DNA from: an uncultured marine group III euryarchaeote
GTDB taxonomy: Archaea > Thermoplasmatota > Poseidoniia > MGIII > CG-Epi1
NCBI GenBank assembly: GCA_902531985.1
Contig: CACAGG010000004.1
Coordinates: 1 to 47,672, forward strand
Reading direction: 5' to 3'
Length of the DNA: 47,672 nt
Made by a program: the position numbers and the translations under genes. Under the pieces are notes generated by a model. The model ran no database searches. It was not told where the DNA came from and saw nothing but the letters and a program-made list of their open reading frames with translations. Below, piece by piece: positions 28,883 through 39,126 of this stretch (position 1 is its first letter; each line of letters begins with the position of its first letter).

Positions 28883-30598
28883 ATGTCTAGTAAAGGTAAT
28901 GATGCTTATGACTCCGAAAAATCTAATTTTCACAGAAGTACAGATTATCAAAAAGCTTATGAAAAGTGGAAAGCTGAAGTATTAGAGCCCTCTTTAGAAA
29001 AAAACCCAGAAAGATTGAAAGAATTCATGACTACTTCAAGCCAGAAAGTAGACCGATTATATACTCCTTTAGATACGTCACATATAGATTTTGATAGAGA
29101 TATTTCTTATCCTGGAGAATACCCCTACACTAGAGGCATTCATTCAACAATGTACAGAGGCCGTTTATGGACAATGCGTATGTTTGCAGGCTTTGGTTCT
29201 GCAGAGGAAACTAATGCACGTTTTAAGTATCTTTTAGAGCAAGGCCAGACAGGGCTCAGTACGGCTTTTGATCTTCCAACACTTTATGGATATGATAGTG
29301 ATTCTCCATTAGCCGCAGGTGAATTTGGTGAATGTGGTGTTGGAGTTAGTAGTTTAGAAGATATGTCTATTTTGTTCAAAGATATACCTTTGGATAAAGT
29401 TACTACCTCAATGACGATAAATTCTCCAGCAGCTATGACATGGGCTATGTATATTGCGAACGCTGAGAATAGAGGAATTTCTAAGGCTAATTTAGGGGGA
29501 ACCATACAGAATGATATTTTGAAAGAATATATTGCTCAAAAAGAATATATTTTCCCACCACTTCCATCAATGAGGTTGGTTACAGATACTGTAGAATATG
29601 GAACTAAATATATGCCAAAGTGGAACACTATCTCTATATCTGGATATCACATACGTGAGGCAGGTTCAACCGCAGTTCAGGAATTAGCATTTACTTTAGC
29701 TGATGGTTATGCATATGCAGATTGGGCAATAGAGCGCGGTCTGAAAATTGATGAATTTGCACCTCGCTTCAGTTTCTTTTTTAATGCTCACAATGATTTT
29801 TTTGAGGAGATTGCAAAGTATCGTGCAGCCAGAAGAATCTGGGCTAGAGATATGAAAGATAAGTATGGTGCAAAAGATCCAAGAAGTTGGACTTTGAGAT
29901 TTCATACACAAACTGCAGGATGCAGCCTTACAGCACAGCAACCAGAAATAAACATTGTTAGAGTTGCAATCCAAGCAATGGCCGGAGTATTAGGAGGTAC
30001 ACAATCACTCCACACAGATTCAATGGATGAAGCTTTGGCCCTGCCTTCTGAAAAAGCTGTCCAGATAGCGCTCAGAACGCAGCAAGTTATAGCCCACGAG
30101 TCTGGTGTTGCTAATGTTATTGATCCATTAGGTGGAAGTTATTATCTAGAATGGCTTACAGAAGATATGGAAAGACAAGCAAGGGATTATTTTGATAGGA
30201 TTGATTCATTGGGAGGAGTGGTTCCAGCTATTGAGAAAGGTTTCTTTCAAAAAGAGATTGCGGCAGCTTCCTACAAATATCAACAAGAAATTGACAATAA
30301 TGAAAGGGTAGTCGTGGGTGTCAACAAGTATACTTCCGATGAAAAGGTAGAGATACCTATACTAGAAATGGATCCTGAGGGATTTGAAAGGCAATGTAAG
30401 AGATTGAATAATTTACGTAAATCCAGGGACAAGAGCAAACATACATATGCTTTGAGTGCGATAGAAAAGGCAGCAGAGGGTGATGAAAATTTAATGCCTT
30501 ATTTCATTGAAGCTGCTAAGGCTAAAGCTACTCTTGGTGAAATGTGCGATGTTCTAAGGGAAGTTTTTGGAGAGTACAGAGAAGGATCAGATTTTTGA
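28883..30598 (+). CDS. mcmA1: Methylmalonyl-CoA mutase, catalytic large subunit (no B12-binding domain)
   Basis: [82 protein letters not shown] 28883 ([16 protein letters not shown]) is in frame; the listed start 28514 runs through antisense of RNase P RNA. Confidence 0.96.
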   Translation: MSSKGNDAYDSEKSNFHRSTDYQKAYEKWKAEVLEPSLEKNPERLKEFMTTSSQKVDRLYTPLDTSHIDFDRDISYPGEYPYTRGIHSTMYRGRLWTMRMFAGFGSAEETNARFKYLLEQGQTGLSTAFDLPTLYGYDSDSPLAAGEFGECGVGVSSLEDMSILFKDIPLDKVTTSMTINSPAAMTWAMYIANAENRGISKANLGGTIQNDILKEYIAQKEYIFPPLPSMRLVTDTVEYGTKYMPKWNTISISGYHIREAGSTAVQELAFTLADGYAYADWAIERGLKIDEFAPRFSFFFNAHNDFFEEIAKYRAARRIWARDMKDKYGAKDPRSWTLRFHTQTAGCSLTAQQPEINIVRVAIQAMAGVLGGTQSLHTDSMDEALALPSEKAVQIALRTQQVIAHESGVANVIDPLGGSYYLEWLTEDMERQARDYFDRIDSLGGVVPAIEKGFFQKEIAAASYKYQQEIDNNERVVVGVNKYTSDEKVEIPILEMDPEGFERQCKRLNNLRKSRDKSKHTYALSAIEKAAEGDENLMPYFIEAAKAKATLGEMCDVLREVFGEYREGSDF

Positions 30599-30605
30599 GG
30601 TTAAT

Positions 30606-31166
30606 TTGTCACATCATATAATCGGCTTAACAGGTAGAAATGCAGCAGGCAAGGGTACAGTAGCCTCTTTTCTAGAGAAATATTCTTTCGTTTACCATTC
30701 CCTTTCGGATACTTTACGCGATGAACTAAAAAGAAGAGATTTGGAGGAAAGTCGTGAAAATTTGATACAAATAGGTAACGAGCTTAGGAAAGAAGGTGGT
30801 CCCGGAGTTCTAGCAGATTTAATGGTTGATAGTCTTTTGTCATTAGAAGATCATATTGTGGATTCAATACGCAATCCATTTGAGGTAGAATCACTTAGAA
30901 GAAGTTATTCAAATCATAAATTTGTTTTAATTTCTGTAGATGCTAGTCCTGAAATAAGATATGAGAGGCTAAAGTCTAGAAATAGAGCTGGAGATAGTTC
31001 ATCTTGGGAAGTTTTTTTAGAGCAAGAAAAATTTGAAGAGTCTAGTAAAGATCCAAATAAGCAGCAGTTATTAGGTACAATTTCTAAAGCAGACTTTAAT
31101 GTAGATAATAGTGGAAGCATAGAAGATTTAGAGAATCAAATTACAGATATTCTCAAAACATTATAG
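30606..31166 (+). CDS. P-loop nucleotide/dephospho-CoA kinase-like protein
   Basis: IIGLTGRNAAGKGTVASFLEKYSF (Walker A), YHSLSDTLRDELKRR, VDSIRNPFEVESLRR. TTG start at 30606 preferred over 30567. Confidence 0.7.
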   Translation: MSHHIIGLTGRNAAGKGTVASFLEKYSFVYHSLSDTLRDELKRRDLEESRENLIQIGNELRKEGGPGVLADLMVDSLLSLEDHIVDSIRNPFEVESLRRSYSNHKFVLISVDASPEIRYERLKSRNRAGDSSSWEVFLEQEKFEESSKDPNKQQLLGTISKADFNVDNSGSIEDLENQITDILKTL

Positions 31167-31880
31167 TGTGTCATAAGTAACAGTTAAAAAGAACATAAAT
31201 ACAATAGGCAACAAATGGAAAGCCATTCCAAATGCAACATTTACTACCATCCATCTTCCAGCAAAATTATTTGGCATTTCCATTACTTTATCTACGACTG
31301 TGTTCGTAGTATCCCTTAATTTACCTGCAAAGAAACCAACAAATCTTGCGACTTTTTCATGGGGCAGTGCTTCTTTTCCACGTTCTTCGCTTCCCTTCAA
31401 CCAATCTCCCATTTGCAACATGCGATCAACCATGGGTCTGTATCTTCCAACATCTACTTTTATTAATTTAATAGCCAAATTTCTAGTATCCCAAACTCTT
31501 CTCCAATCGAGATAAGTGTGCCCCACAAAGAAAATCACAATCGCAATTAATTGCCAGTCAGGTGTTTCTTCCCAATTAGGGGGCCTTAGTGTTTTTCCAA
31601 ATACTTCAACGATTCCATTTTCAGGTTCAAATATTACAAATCTCATTAAAGCAATAGTTGCAGGGACCAATAACCCTACAGTGAATTTAGCAGCAATTGA
31701 GTATCCTTTAGGTATTTCTTTTAGTCTTTCAAATAACCATCTAAGGTGATGTCCATGAAGTTGTATTGCCTTTAAAGCCGGCTCTCCCAAAAATATTAAT
31801 CTTTGTATAATTGGTATGAAAATAAGTATGTGAAAATATAATTCCCATGGCGTGTTCCACGTAAAAGAGTCTGTTATCAT
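31161..31880 (-). CDS. Membrane protein of unknown function
   Basis: Several hydrophobic segments (LYFHILIFIPIIQRLIFL, LLVPATIALMRFVIF, LIAIVIFFVGHTYLDW, FGMAFHLLPIVFMFFLTV). In-frame internal ATG (MITDSF) at 31880 preferred over 31919. Confidence 0.65.
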   Translation of the reverse strand: MITDSFTWNTPWELYFHILIFIPIIQRLIFLGEPALKAIQLHGHHLRWLFERLKEIPKGYSIAAKFTVGLLVPATIALMRFVIFEPENGIVEVFGKTLRPPNWEETPDWQLIAIVIFFVGHTYLDWRRVWDTRNLAIKLIKVDVGRYRPMVDRMLQMGDWLKGSEERGKEALPHEKVARFVGFFAGKLRDTTNTVVDKVMEMPNNFAGRWMVVNVAFGMAFHLLPIVFMFFLTVTYDTL

Positions 31881-31932
31881 GGATTGTTTTTGACTAGAGG
31901 AGGGTGTTAAAAAAAGCAACTAATGGGGTATT

Positions 31933-32250
31933 GTGGTAAAAAGACGCGGCCGTAGAACAAAAAATCAGGAAAAAATCGCAAGGGAGAGAATTGAATTGTT
32001 GCTAGACTTAGCTTTAAAGAGTTCTAGGGAAGGAAGTTCTGGTCAGTCACAAAGATTTGTTGAGTTAGCTTTATTGATAAGTAAAAGGTATAATCAGCGC
32101 TTAACTAAATCTCAGAGGCTTAAAATATGCCGGGATTGTAATAATTATTTTACATCCAATAATTCAAGAAATAGGCAGTCTTCAAAAGGGTGGAAAATTA
32201 TCACATGTTTAGACTGTGGTTCAGTTTCAAGGCATGTTGTAGAACCTTAG
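31933..32250 (+). CDS. rnp4: Ribonuclease P protein component 4 (Rpp21/Rpr2 family)
   Basis: KNQEKIARERIELLLDLA...RYNQRLTKSQRLKICRDCNNYFTSNNSRNRQ...ITCLDCGSVSRHV: archaeal Rpp21-type zinc ribbon. Confidence 0.9.
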   Translation: MVKRRGRRTKNQEKIARERIELLLDLALKSSREGSSGQSQRFVELALLISKRYNQRLTKSQRLKICRDCNNYFTSNNSRNRQSSKGWKIITCLDCGSVSRHVVEP

Positions 32251-32251
32251 T

Positions 32252-32713
32252 TTAGTTAGAATCTAATGTTTTTTGTTCTAGTTCTTTTCTATAATCTTCT
32301 AGAGCGTCTGAGATTCCCTTGTCGGAAACACCCAATATTCTAGCAACCAAGAGTGCTGCATTTTCTCCACGACCTATTCCAACTCCTCCAACGGGAACGC
32401 CAGGAGGCATTTGTACCACAGATAAGAGTGAATCTAAGTTGGCAGGAGAGCTACTTGAAGCGCATGGAACTCCTATTACTGGTTTTAAGGTATGGGCGGC
32501 AACAACTCCGGGAAGTGCAGCAGATAAACCAGCTAATGCAATGAAAGCATCAGCCTTTGATTCTTTAATGATTTCAACAACTCTATCAGGAGTTCTATGT
32601 GCTGACGCCACATATGTAGCATATGTAATGCTAAATTTATCTAAAATCTTTTCAGCTTTTTGGGCAGTTGGGCGGTCTGTTGCAGACCCCATGACGATAA
32701 TTACTTGAGCCAT
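32252..32713 (-). CDS. purE: N5-carboxyaminoimidazole ribonucleotide mutase (PurE)
   Basis: VIIVMGSATDRPTAQKAEKILDKFSI, VASAHRTPDRV, AFIALAGLSAALPGVVAAHTLKPVIGVP, SVVQMPPGVPVGGVGIG. Confidence 0.96.
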   Translation of the reverse strand: MAQVIIVMGSATDRPTAQKAEKILDKFSITYATYVASAHRTPDRVVEIIKESKADAFIALAGLSAALPGVVAAHTLKPVIGVPCASSSSPANLDSLLSVVQMPPGVPVGGVGIGRGENAALLVARILGVSDKGISDALEDYRKELEQKTLDSN

Positions 32714-32789
32714 AATTCGTAAAGGAGGCCCGTATATGAAATTCTGTTGCTATGTCATCCTTTAAGACTAGGCGTTGGTGCACATTTGC

Positions 32790-32865
32790 GCCCGGATGGT
32801 GTAGCTTGGAATCACAGAAGCCTGCGGAGCTTCAAACCCGGGTTCGAATCCCGGTCTGGGCGCCA
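32790..32865 (+). tRNA. tRNA-Arg (anticodon GCG), CCA encoded
   Basis: Acceptor GCCCGGA/TCTGGGC, anticodon stem GAAGC/GCTTC with loop CTGCGGA (GCG), T-arm CCGGG-TTCGAAT-CCCGG, discriminator G, then CCA. Confidence 0.88.
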
Positions 32866-32896
32866 TATTCTTTTAATCCTTAGTTATTAAGACATT

Positions 32897-35800
32897 GTGC
32901 CCCGCTTCTCGTACTACTTAATAGCCGCACTTTTTTTGGTAACAATTTTTAGTCCATTCGTTCAAACATCTGAGGATTCAAATAGTATACCTTTAGAAAA
33001 TATTCACTTAGTAGATAAAAGGCTACAACTAGCTTTCAAGAATCCTGATAATTCGGAGAATTTAGGTTTGGCTCCATCTCCAGAAGGTAAAATTAGTTTG
33101 TTTGCTCAGGTTGAATCTTTAGATGATAAACATCACACATATGTAGAAGATTTAGGTGGCGAAGTTACTTCTAGCTTTTCTAGATTTGATACTTTTGGTT
33201 TTCTTTTGTCTATTGACAAGGTACCAGAAGTAACATATTTACCTAATTTGATTTGGTTAGAGGCAGATGTTCTTTTTTATCCGAGTTTAGACAATAGTGT
33301 GGAAACGATAGGTACTGAAGTAATTTGGAATCAATTTGGTTTCAAGGGTGAGGATACTACTATTGCAGTATTGGACACAGGGGTTGATTTTAATCATGAA
33401 TCACTAGATGATTTGGACGATGACCCTAATACAAATGATCCTAAGATTGCAGTTGATTCCAATGGTATGTTGGCTTTCTACAATGCAAATACAGATCAAG
33501 AATATCCTGACGAACAACCTCATGATTCTGGAAGTCATGGTACGCATTGTGCAGGAATAGCTGCAGGAACAGGAGGAGCTAGCGGTACATATGCAGGAGT
33601 AGCACCACAAGCTAACTTAGTTGGAGTTATTGCATTAGATGGTGGTTCTGGCGATGAAGGAGATTTATTGAGAGCAGTAGATTGGACTATAGAAAACAAA
33701 GATAGATTTTCCATAGATGTAATGTCGTTGTCTCTAGGTGGTCCTGTTGTTATTCCAGGAGCTACCAATACAGGCTCATCATCAATATCTCAAGCTCTTG
33801 ATGTGGCTGTTGAGGCTGGAATTGTTACAGTAGTGGCAATAGGTAATGGTAATTTGGGAATTGCAGCCCATCCAGGTTCAGCTTCTTATCCTGGTGACAG
33901 TGAGAAAGCAATAACAGTTGGTTCTGTAAATGATGATCACAATAGAGAGATTTATTCATCAAGAGGACCTACTGGTGATGGAAGATTGAAACCAGATGTT
34001 ATGGCACCAGGAGGCGCCATAATGTCTGCAAGCGCAGGTTCAGGTGACGGTTATGTTTCATATTCAGGAACTTCAATGGCCACACCCCATGTAGCAGGCG
34101 TTGCAGCACTTATGATACAAGCGAATCCAAATGTTGCACCTAGTTCTAGTACTGATTATGTTAAACAAATACTTCGTGAAACTAGTGACCACAAAGTACC
34201 TCTTGACATTGACTGTGGTGAATTATTTACTCCTAATAATTGTTACGGTTGGGGAACTGTTGAATTAATTGGAGCAGTGTCTAGGTCTCAAAATTTGGGA
34301 TCTTCTGAATTGGATGGCGTATCTGGAATTCAGACAGAAACGAATGAAACATTTACGGCATCTATGAAACATGTGCAGACAGAATACACAAACAGGGGAA
34401 AAGATGGAGGAACTATTCAAAATTACATAACTAATCAAAATAATCTTCCAGATGAAATTCGAATAGTTGCTAAATATTCTAGTTCTTGGCCCCAGCCTTC
34501 AAAAATCTTGGTAGCCTCTAATGAGGGGGAGGGTGTTGAGGCAAGTGCGAGTTTAAAAGAAATAAATGAGTTAGATAATCAATGGGTAATTGAGGCAAAT
34601 TTCAACTATAGTTCTCAATTAAGTTCAGGTATAATTGCAAATAATTTCCCTGAACTTCAATTCGATATTGAAGCTCCAAATTTTGCCGACACAATAGATG
34701 TAAAAGTTGAATTTTTTTTGAATGACATGAGAGTCAATCCTCAACAAATGACAGTTTCATCTTTTACAGATCTTCCGGATTTATTTATTGAAGAATTAAT
34801 TATTCCCTCATCTATTTCAGCAGGTCAAGAAGTATCTTTGACAGCAAGAGTTGTAAATGAGGGTCCGGGACCTGCAAAGAAATTTTCAGTTAATTTTTAT
34901 AGTAATGATGTAATTTTTCAGACAACATCTTCGGATTCACGTTTAAATTCAGATGAGGCTGTGAATGTTCAATCTACTTGGGTTGCAGTGGAAGGACAAC
35001 ATGTAATTAAGGCAGAAATTGTAGATATAAGTCCTCAGGATGAGGATAATTCAGATCATGTTTTCCAAACGGATGTAACAGTAGATAGATTTGTAGACTA
35101 TCAAACTCCAATGGTTTTCATAACTGAACCATACAGGAATGAGGTAGTTTCTGATTTAGTTATTATCAAAGGTACAGCCAGTGATAACAATAATGTTGAG
35201 AAGGTTGAGGTGCGCATAGCTCCCAATGATTGGGAAGTGGCAAATGGGTTTGAAAATTGGGCTTGGGCTTGGAATACAACTCTAGATCTTAACGGACGCT
35301 ATGCTATAGAAGCAAGAGCATTTGATGGTTTTAATTATTCTACAATATCAAGAACCGAGGTTGAAGTTACCAATGAAGGTGCAAACCGGAGACCAACAGC
35401 TTCTTTGGCTTCTAATTTTGATGAAGTTTACATCAATGATAAAATAATTTTTACCGGCAATGAGTCTTCAGATGATTCTCAGATTGCAAAATATCAATTT
35501 AATTTTGGAGATTCGAAAGAAACTGACTGGATTGCTGAATCTTGGATAGAATATTATTATGAAGAGCCAGGTGATTACACCGTCTCATTACAGGTAGAAG
35601 ATGACGAAGGCGTAAGGTCTTCCTCACCAGATAATATTAATATAAAAGTAATAGATTTGCCTGAAAATAATAATCCAGTAGCAGTCATCAGTTCTCCTCA
35701 GACAGGAAGTACTTTTGACAGTGGCCAATTAATCCAATTTTCATCACAGGGTTCTATGGATTTGGATGGTGATGATTTATTTTTTACTTGGTCCAGTAGT

Positions 35801-36046
35801 ATTGATGGCGAAATATTTAAGTCTTCCAGCTTTTTTATGGAAGTTGTTTTGACAGATGGAGTACATTTGATAACTCTTGATGTACAAGATTCAAGTGGGG
35901 GACATGACGATGTTTCCGTAGAGATAACAGTAGTATTAATTACAGGATCTAGTGACAATTCACCGATGCCTTCCTTAGGTTTTATTTTCGTAATGTCAGT
36001 TATTACTTTTACTTCTTTCTTAAGGCGTAAATTTAAGTTCCTTTAA
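32897..36046 (+). CDS. Secreted subtilisin-like (S8) serine protease with PKD/CARDB-like domains and C-terminal TM plus basic tail
   Basis: Triad: [52 protein letters not shown]-like RRPTASLAS...YQFNFGD...[21 protein letters not shown]-terminus [25 protein letters not shown] start. Confidence 0.94.
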   Translation: MPRFSYYLIAALFLVTIFSPFVQTSEDSNSIPLENIHLVDKRLQLAFKNPDNSENLGLAPSPEGKISLFAQVESLDDKHHTYVEDLGGEVTSSFSRFDTFGFLLSIDKVPEVTYLPNLIWLEADVLFYPSLDNSVETIGTEVIWNQFGFKGEDTTIAVLDTGVDFNHESLDDLDDDPNTNDPKIAVDSNGMLAFYNANTDQEYPDEQPHDSGSHGTHCAGIAAGTGGASGTYAGVAPQANLVGVIALDGGSGDEGDLLRAVDWTIENKDRFSIDVMSLSLGGPVVIPGATNTGSSSISQALDVAVEAGIVTVVAIGNGNLGIAAHPGSASYPGDSEKAITVGSVNDDHNREIYSSRGPTGDGRLKPDVMAPGGAIMSASAGSGDGYVSYSGTSMATPHVAGVAALMIQANPNVAPSSSTDYVKQILRETSDHKVPLDIDCGELFTPNNCYGWGTVELIGAVSRSQNLGSSELDGVSGIQTETNETFTASMKHVQTEYTNRGKDGGTIQNYITNQNNLPDEIRIVAKYSSSWPQPSKILVASNEGEGVEASASLKEINELDNQWVIEANFNYSSQLSSGIIANNFPELQFDIEAPNFADTIDVKVEFFLNDMRVNPQQMTVSSFTDLPDLFIEELIIPSSISAGQEVSLTARVVNEGPGPAKKFSVNFYSNDVIFQTTSSDSRLNSDEAVNVQSTWVAVEGQHVIKAEIVDISPQDEDNSDHVFQTDVTVDRFVDYQTPMVFITEPYRNEVVSDLVIIKGTASDNNNVEKVEVRIAPNDWEVANGFENWAWAWNTTLDLNGRYAIEARAFDGFNYSTISRTEVEVTNEGANRRPTASLASNFDEVYINDKIIFTGNESSDDSQIAKYQFNFGDSKETDWIAESWIEYYYEEPGDYTVSLQVEDDEGVRSSSPDNINIKVIDLPENNNPVAVISSPQTGSTFDSGQLIQFSSQGSMDLDGDDLFFTWSSSIDGEIFKSSSFFMEVVLTDGVHLITLDVQDSSGGHDDVSVEITVVLITGSSDNSPMPSLGFIFVMSVITFTSFLRRKFKFL

Positions 36047-36392
36047 ATTCAACTCTGGAAACTTCATTTTCCCAAAGAACTAATCGTGATAAACCTTTCA
36101 AGTTTGGAGCAATTTGATTCCAAATCCATTCAACTAAAACCTCACTGGTGGGATTCTCCAGTCCTTTGATATCATTCAAGTAGTTGTGATCAATTTGTTC
36201 ATATATAGGTTTAAAGCTTTTATTAATATCATCAAAGTCAACGACGAAGCCACTTTTTTCATCCATCTCACCTTTTACATGAATTTCTAATTTGAAAGCT
36301 AAACCATACAAGTTGCTACATGGATGCTCTTTTGGGACTTTTGTAAGTTTTCGAGCTGATTCAAAGCGTATTGTATGAACTAGTTTATGCAT
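36033..36392 (-). CDS. 6-carboxytetrahydropterin synthase (QueD/PTPS)-family homolog with degenerate zinc ligands
   Basis: [45 protein letters not shown] strongly QueD-like, but FESAR and CSNLYGLAF where QueD has FEAAH and CGRLHGHSF. Confidence 0.88.
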   Translation of the reverse strand: MHKLVHTIRFESARKLTKVPKEHPCSNLYGLAFKLEIHVKGEMDEKSGFVVDFDDINKSFKPIYEQIDHNYLNDIKGLENPTSEVLVEWIWNQIAPNLKGLSRLVLWENEVSRVEFKGT

Positions 36393-37169
36393 TTAAAGTT
36401 CAATTACGTCCCTTGGTTCAGGTATAATCCATCTTCTTTGTTTATATTTTTTCAGAATATCTTTTTTATCTTTACGAAGGTTTCTATTAAGATGTATTAG
36501 GGCCATCTTTTTTGGTCTTGCCATATCATCTAATCTTTCTAGTTGTTGTATAGAACAATGTGTCTTTGTTCCTAGATTAATGGTTTCACCTCGTGGATTT
36601 TGAACTGTTCCATCCATTGTATAGGCTTCATGGACTAATAAATCAGAATTTGTGTACAATTTAGATGCAGTAGGTGTAAACATACCATCTCCTGAATAAC
36701 AGAATACTTTAGTTGGAGAACCTGCTTCTAGTCTTAGACCAAGGTTTTGTACAGAATGTCTTGTATTTACAACTCTTAGGTTCCAATCATCCCAGCGGTG
36801 AGATCTTTGCAATTCCCTGAATCTTAGAGTAAATGGCAAACTAGCCACCATAGTAGGGTATGCAACTTCCATTAATCTTTCAACATTTCTTTGAGTTCCT
36901 ACAGGTCCAAACAGATAGAAGGGCCTTGTTCTTCCGTCTTCTTCCATTCTTTTCATTAGTGCCGGTAAGCCAAATACGTGATCAGCGTGGAAGTGTGAAA
37001 TAAATATACCATCTAGATAATCAGGTCTCTTTGATTGGTGCCATACTGAGGGTGGTGCTGTAGCTCCACAATCTACCAGCATTCTTCTGCCAGCAGCTTC
37101 TACTAGGATACATGTATGAGTATAGTCATCGTCAAATGCTTCTCCAACGCCCAGAAATGTAACTTTCAT
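36393..37169 (-). CDS. Ribonuclease Z-like metallo-beta-lactamase-fold hydrolase
   Basis: FISHFHADHVFGLPALMKRM (HxHxDH), FCYSGDGMFT, LLVHEAYTMDG, KTHCS; overall RNase Z-like layout. Confidence 0.8.
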   Translation of the reverse strand: MKVTFLGVGEAFDDDYTHTCILVEAAGRRMLVDCGATAPPSVWHQSKRPDYLDGIFISHFHADHVFGLPALMKRMEEDGRTRPFYLFGPVGTQRNVERLMEVAYPTMVASLPFTLRFRELQRSHRWDDWNLRVVNTRHSVQNLGLRLEAGSPTKVFCYSGDGMFTPTASKLYTNSDLLVHEAYTMDGTVQNPRGETINLGTKTHCSIQQLERLDDMARPKKMALIHLNRNLRKDKKDILKKYKQRRWIIPEPRDVIEL

Positions 37170-37246
37170 AGCAAAAACCTCTCAGATAATTCATACTGCA
37201 CACTGCTTACTTTTCCGACATAAATCAAATATTTATTCATTTTCAT
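37166..37246 (-). CDS. Candidate 26-aa leader peptide (MKMNKYLIYVGKVSSVQYELSERFLL) coupled to the RNase Z-like gene
   Basis: AGGTGA Shine-Dalgarno about 7 nt before the ATG; stop codon overlaps the downstream start (ATGA). Confidence 0.45.
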   Translation of the reverse strand: MKMNKYLIYVGKVSSVQYELSERFLL

Positions 37247-37268
37247 TATTTTTCACCTTACAAAAATT

Positions 37269-37287
37269 GCAAATTTAAGTAATTTGC
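37269..37287. repeat. Perfect inverted repeat GCAAATT-N5-AATTTGC in the leader of the RNase Z-like/QueD-like operon
   Basis: gcaaatt taagt aatttgc, 7-bp arms, downstream of a minus-strand TATA-like TTTATATATTTG (about 37316-37327). Confidence 0.6.
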
Positions 37288-37373
37288 ATAAGTTGTGAGT
37301 TTTGTAGACACCCCAAATATATAAAATTAAGTGGGAAGCTTTATCAAACAGTTGTTTAAAAATGTAAAAAAAG

Positions 37374-37895
37374 TTACCGATTACGCCTTCTGAAACTTTC
37401 TAAATATTTGTAGACTGCACCGTGTTCAGATCCAGCAAGAACCATAGATATTGCTACTTTTGCAGCTTCTAGCCCTTCCAAATCGGAAATTACTGAAACC
37501 GTATGTCCTTGAATAGCTAAGTCAGCTCCAGTCATATCCTCGATTATTTTACGTGTTTTACCGCCTTTCCCAATAACTCTTCCTCTAATTATTGATAATC
37601 GCTTTTTGGATCTTCCGACATAATCTCTTATATCAACGATTTCTAAATAAGCTTCCATTTCTAGCAGTTGAATAGCTTTGTCAGGAGTGAAGCCTCTCCC
37701 AATTGCTTTAGTAACACTAATTAACTGAAGATTTTTTAGCGGCTCTTTCATATTTTTAGTGATGATTTCTATGAGCCCTTCGTCAGAATCAATTTTTATT
37801 TCGCAACCACTTAAATTTTCAATTCTTTTTTTAGTTTCCCCTTTTGGACCTATCAATGCTCCAATTCTTGAAAGCGGTACTTTTACATAATCCAT
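37374..37895 (-). CDS. KH-domain RNA-binding protein (Pno1/Dim2-like)
   Basis: VPLSRIGALIGPKGETKKRIENLSGCEIKID and RGRVIGKGGKTRKIIEDMTGADLAIQGHTVSVIS: two KH motifs; adjacent to rio1 as usual in archaea. Confidence 0.93.
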   Translation of the reverse strand: MDYVKVPLSRIGALIGPKGETKKRIENLSGCEIKIDSDEGLIEIITKNMKEPLKNLQLISVTKAIGRGFTPDKAIQLLEMEAYLEIVDIRDYVGRSKKRLSIIRGRVIGKGGKTRKIIEDMTGADLAIQGHTVSVISDLEGLEAAKVAISMVLAGSEHGAVYKYLESFRRRNR

Positions 37896-38632
37896 TAAAT
37901 GAAAACCTCCTCATTTAACTGCTCGATTTTTCTATTCCAAAATCTATACATGTTTTTCATATCTCTTTTGTGAAGTTCATCATACATAGGGTGTTCTTTA
38001 GGTACTGCTTGACCTACATCTATAATACAGGGTTTCTCTCTTACATTTAATATATTGTATTCACTTAAGTCACCATGACTTAATTTCATATTTCGATAGG
38101 CCTTAATTGAATCTAATAACAGGTTTAGAAAATTACCGGGATTTTCCGGCGGTAATTCTTTGATTGTGGGATAAGGTTTGTATCTCCAACCAAGATATTG
38201 CATGACTACAATGTTTTTGTAAACATGGTAAGGTTTGGGAACTTCAGCACCTCCAGCACTCATTGAATGTAAATTTTTATATTCTTTTTGAGCCCATGTA
38301 AATACTCTTTCCCTAGGATTGTTTCCACTGTTTCTAAATCTAGGATCGCCTTCAATATATCTTTCCAGTTTTCGAAAAGTTGCAGTATTTAATCGGTAAA
38401 TTTTAACGGCTCTATTTCTTCCGTCGAAAGTTTTTGCACGGAAAACATTAGCTTCTTTACCGGTAGCAATTATATTCTCAATTGTGGCAATAATTCCTCT
38501 ACTGAAAAGTTGTTGAATGTGTTTCAGAGTTGCTTGATCAAACACTTCGTCAACCGTTTTTCTCCCCTCTTTATCTCTAGATTGATAAATTTTCCCTACA
38601 TTCCAGTCTAAAGTTTCGATATCTGTTTTCAT
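37895..38632 (-). CDS. rio1: RIO1-type serine protein kinase
   Basis: IATIENIIATGKEANVFRAK, RAVKIYRL, MQYLGW, LSHGDLSEYNILN, CIIDVGQAV. Confidence 0.94.
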   Translation of the reverse strand: MKTDIETLDWNVGKIYQSRDKEGRKTVDEVFDQATLKHIQQLFSRGIIATIENIIATGKEANVFRAKTFDGRNRAVKIYRLNTATFRKLERYIEGDPRFRNSGNNPRERVFTWAQKEYKNLHSMSAGGAEVPKPYHVYKNIVVMQYLGWRYKPYPTIKELPPENPGNFLNLLLDSIKAYRNMKLSHGDLSEYNILNVREKPCIIDVGQAVPKEHPMYDELHKRDMKNMYRFWNRKIEQLNEEVFI

Positions 38633-38634
38633 TA

Positions 38635-39096
38635 TCAGTATATGTCTAATATCTCAGGAATTTTACCAAGACGTTTTAAATTAGAAGTTTGAGTGGGTGT
38701 GTATCTAAATTTTACATCAGCCTTACTGTCTTGAAAAGACCAAGGCACAATGATTAGGAGGTCATTTTCCCTAACCCACATTCTTCTTCTTAATTTTCCT
38801 GGAATTCGGCCCATTCTTCTTTCGCCGTCTTCACATATTAACTGTAATCTTGATCCTCCTTGAAAGGTTTCCGCGACAGCGAACATTTCTCCCTTTGGTT
38901 TGTATGGAAGTGTAACTCTTAGATTAGTTTCTGTATTTACTCCTCGGTAACCTTTCTTACCTTTCTTGCCTTTCTTACCTTTTGATTTTTTACTTTTTTC
39001 TACTTTTTTCTCTTCTTCTTTAGTTGGCTCTTCCTCTTTGGGTGGTTCTTCCTCTTTAGATGGCTCTTCTTCTTTACTTTCTTCTGATGATGTCAC
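38635..39096 (-). CDS. Translation initiation factor aIF1A with N-terminal acidic/lysine-rich extension
   Basis: Core GEMFAVAETFQGGSRLQLICEDGERRMGRIPGKLRRRMWVRENDLLIIVPWSFQDSKADVKFRYT; about 50-aa EEEPxK plus KGKKGKKGKK extension; GTG start. Confidence 0.95.
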   Translation of the reverse strand: MTSSEESKEEEPSKEEEPPKEEEPTKEEEKKVEKSKKSKGKKGKKGKKGYRGVNTETNLRVTLPYKPKGEMFAVAETFQGGSRLQLICEDGERRMGRIPGKLRRRMWVRENDLLIIVPWSFQDSKADVKFRYTPTQTSNLKRLGKIPEILDIY

Positions 39097-39116
39097 AGTT
39101 ACGTTTTAACCAGTTC

Positions 39117-39126
39117 CCATATAAGA
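39117..39126. promoter_or_regulatory. Candidate shared TATA element between divergent aIF1A and gcvT
   Basis: ccatataaga; centred about 26 nt from the aIF1A GTG (39096) on minus and usable in the plus direction for gcvT. Confidence 0.4.

Noticed and set aside
32319-32708. 129-aa and 63-aa ORFs opposite purE
   Set aside because: Antisense to a well-conserved PurE with all motifs on the minus strand.
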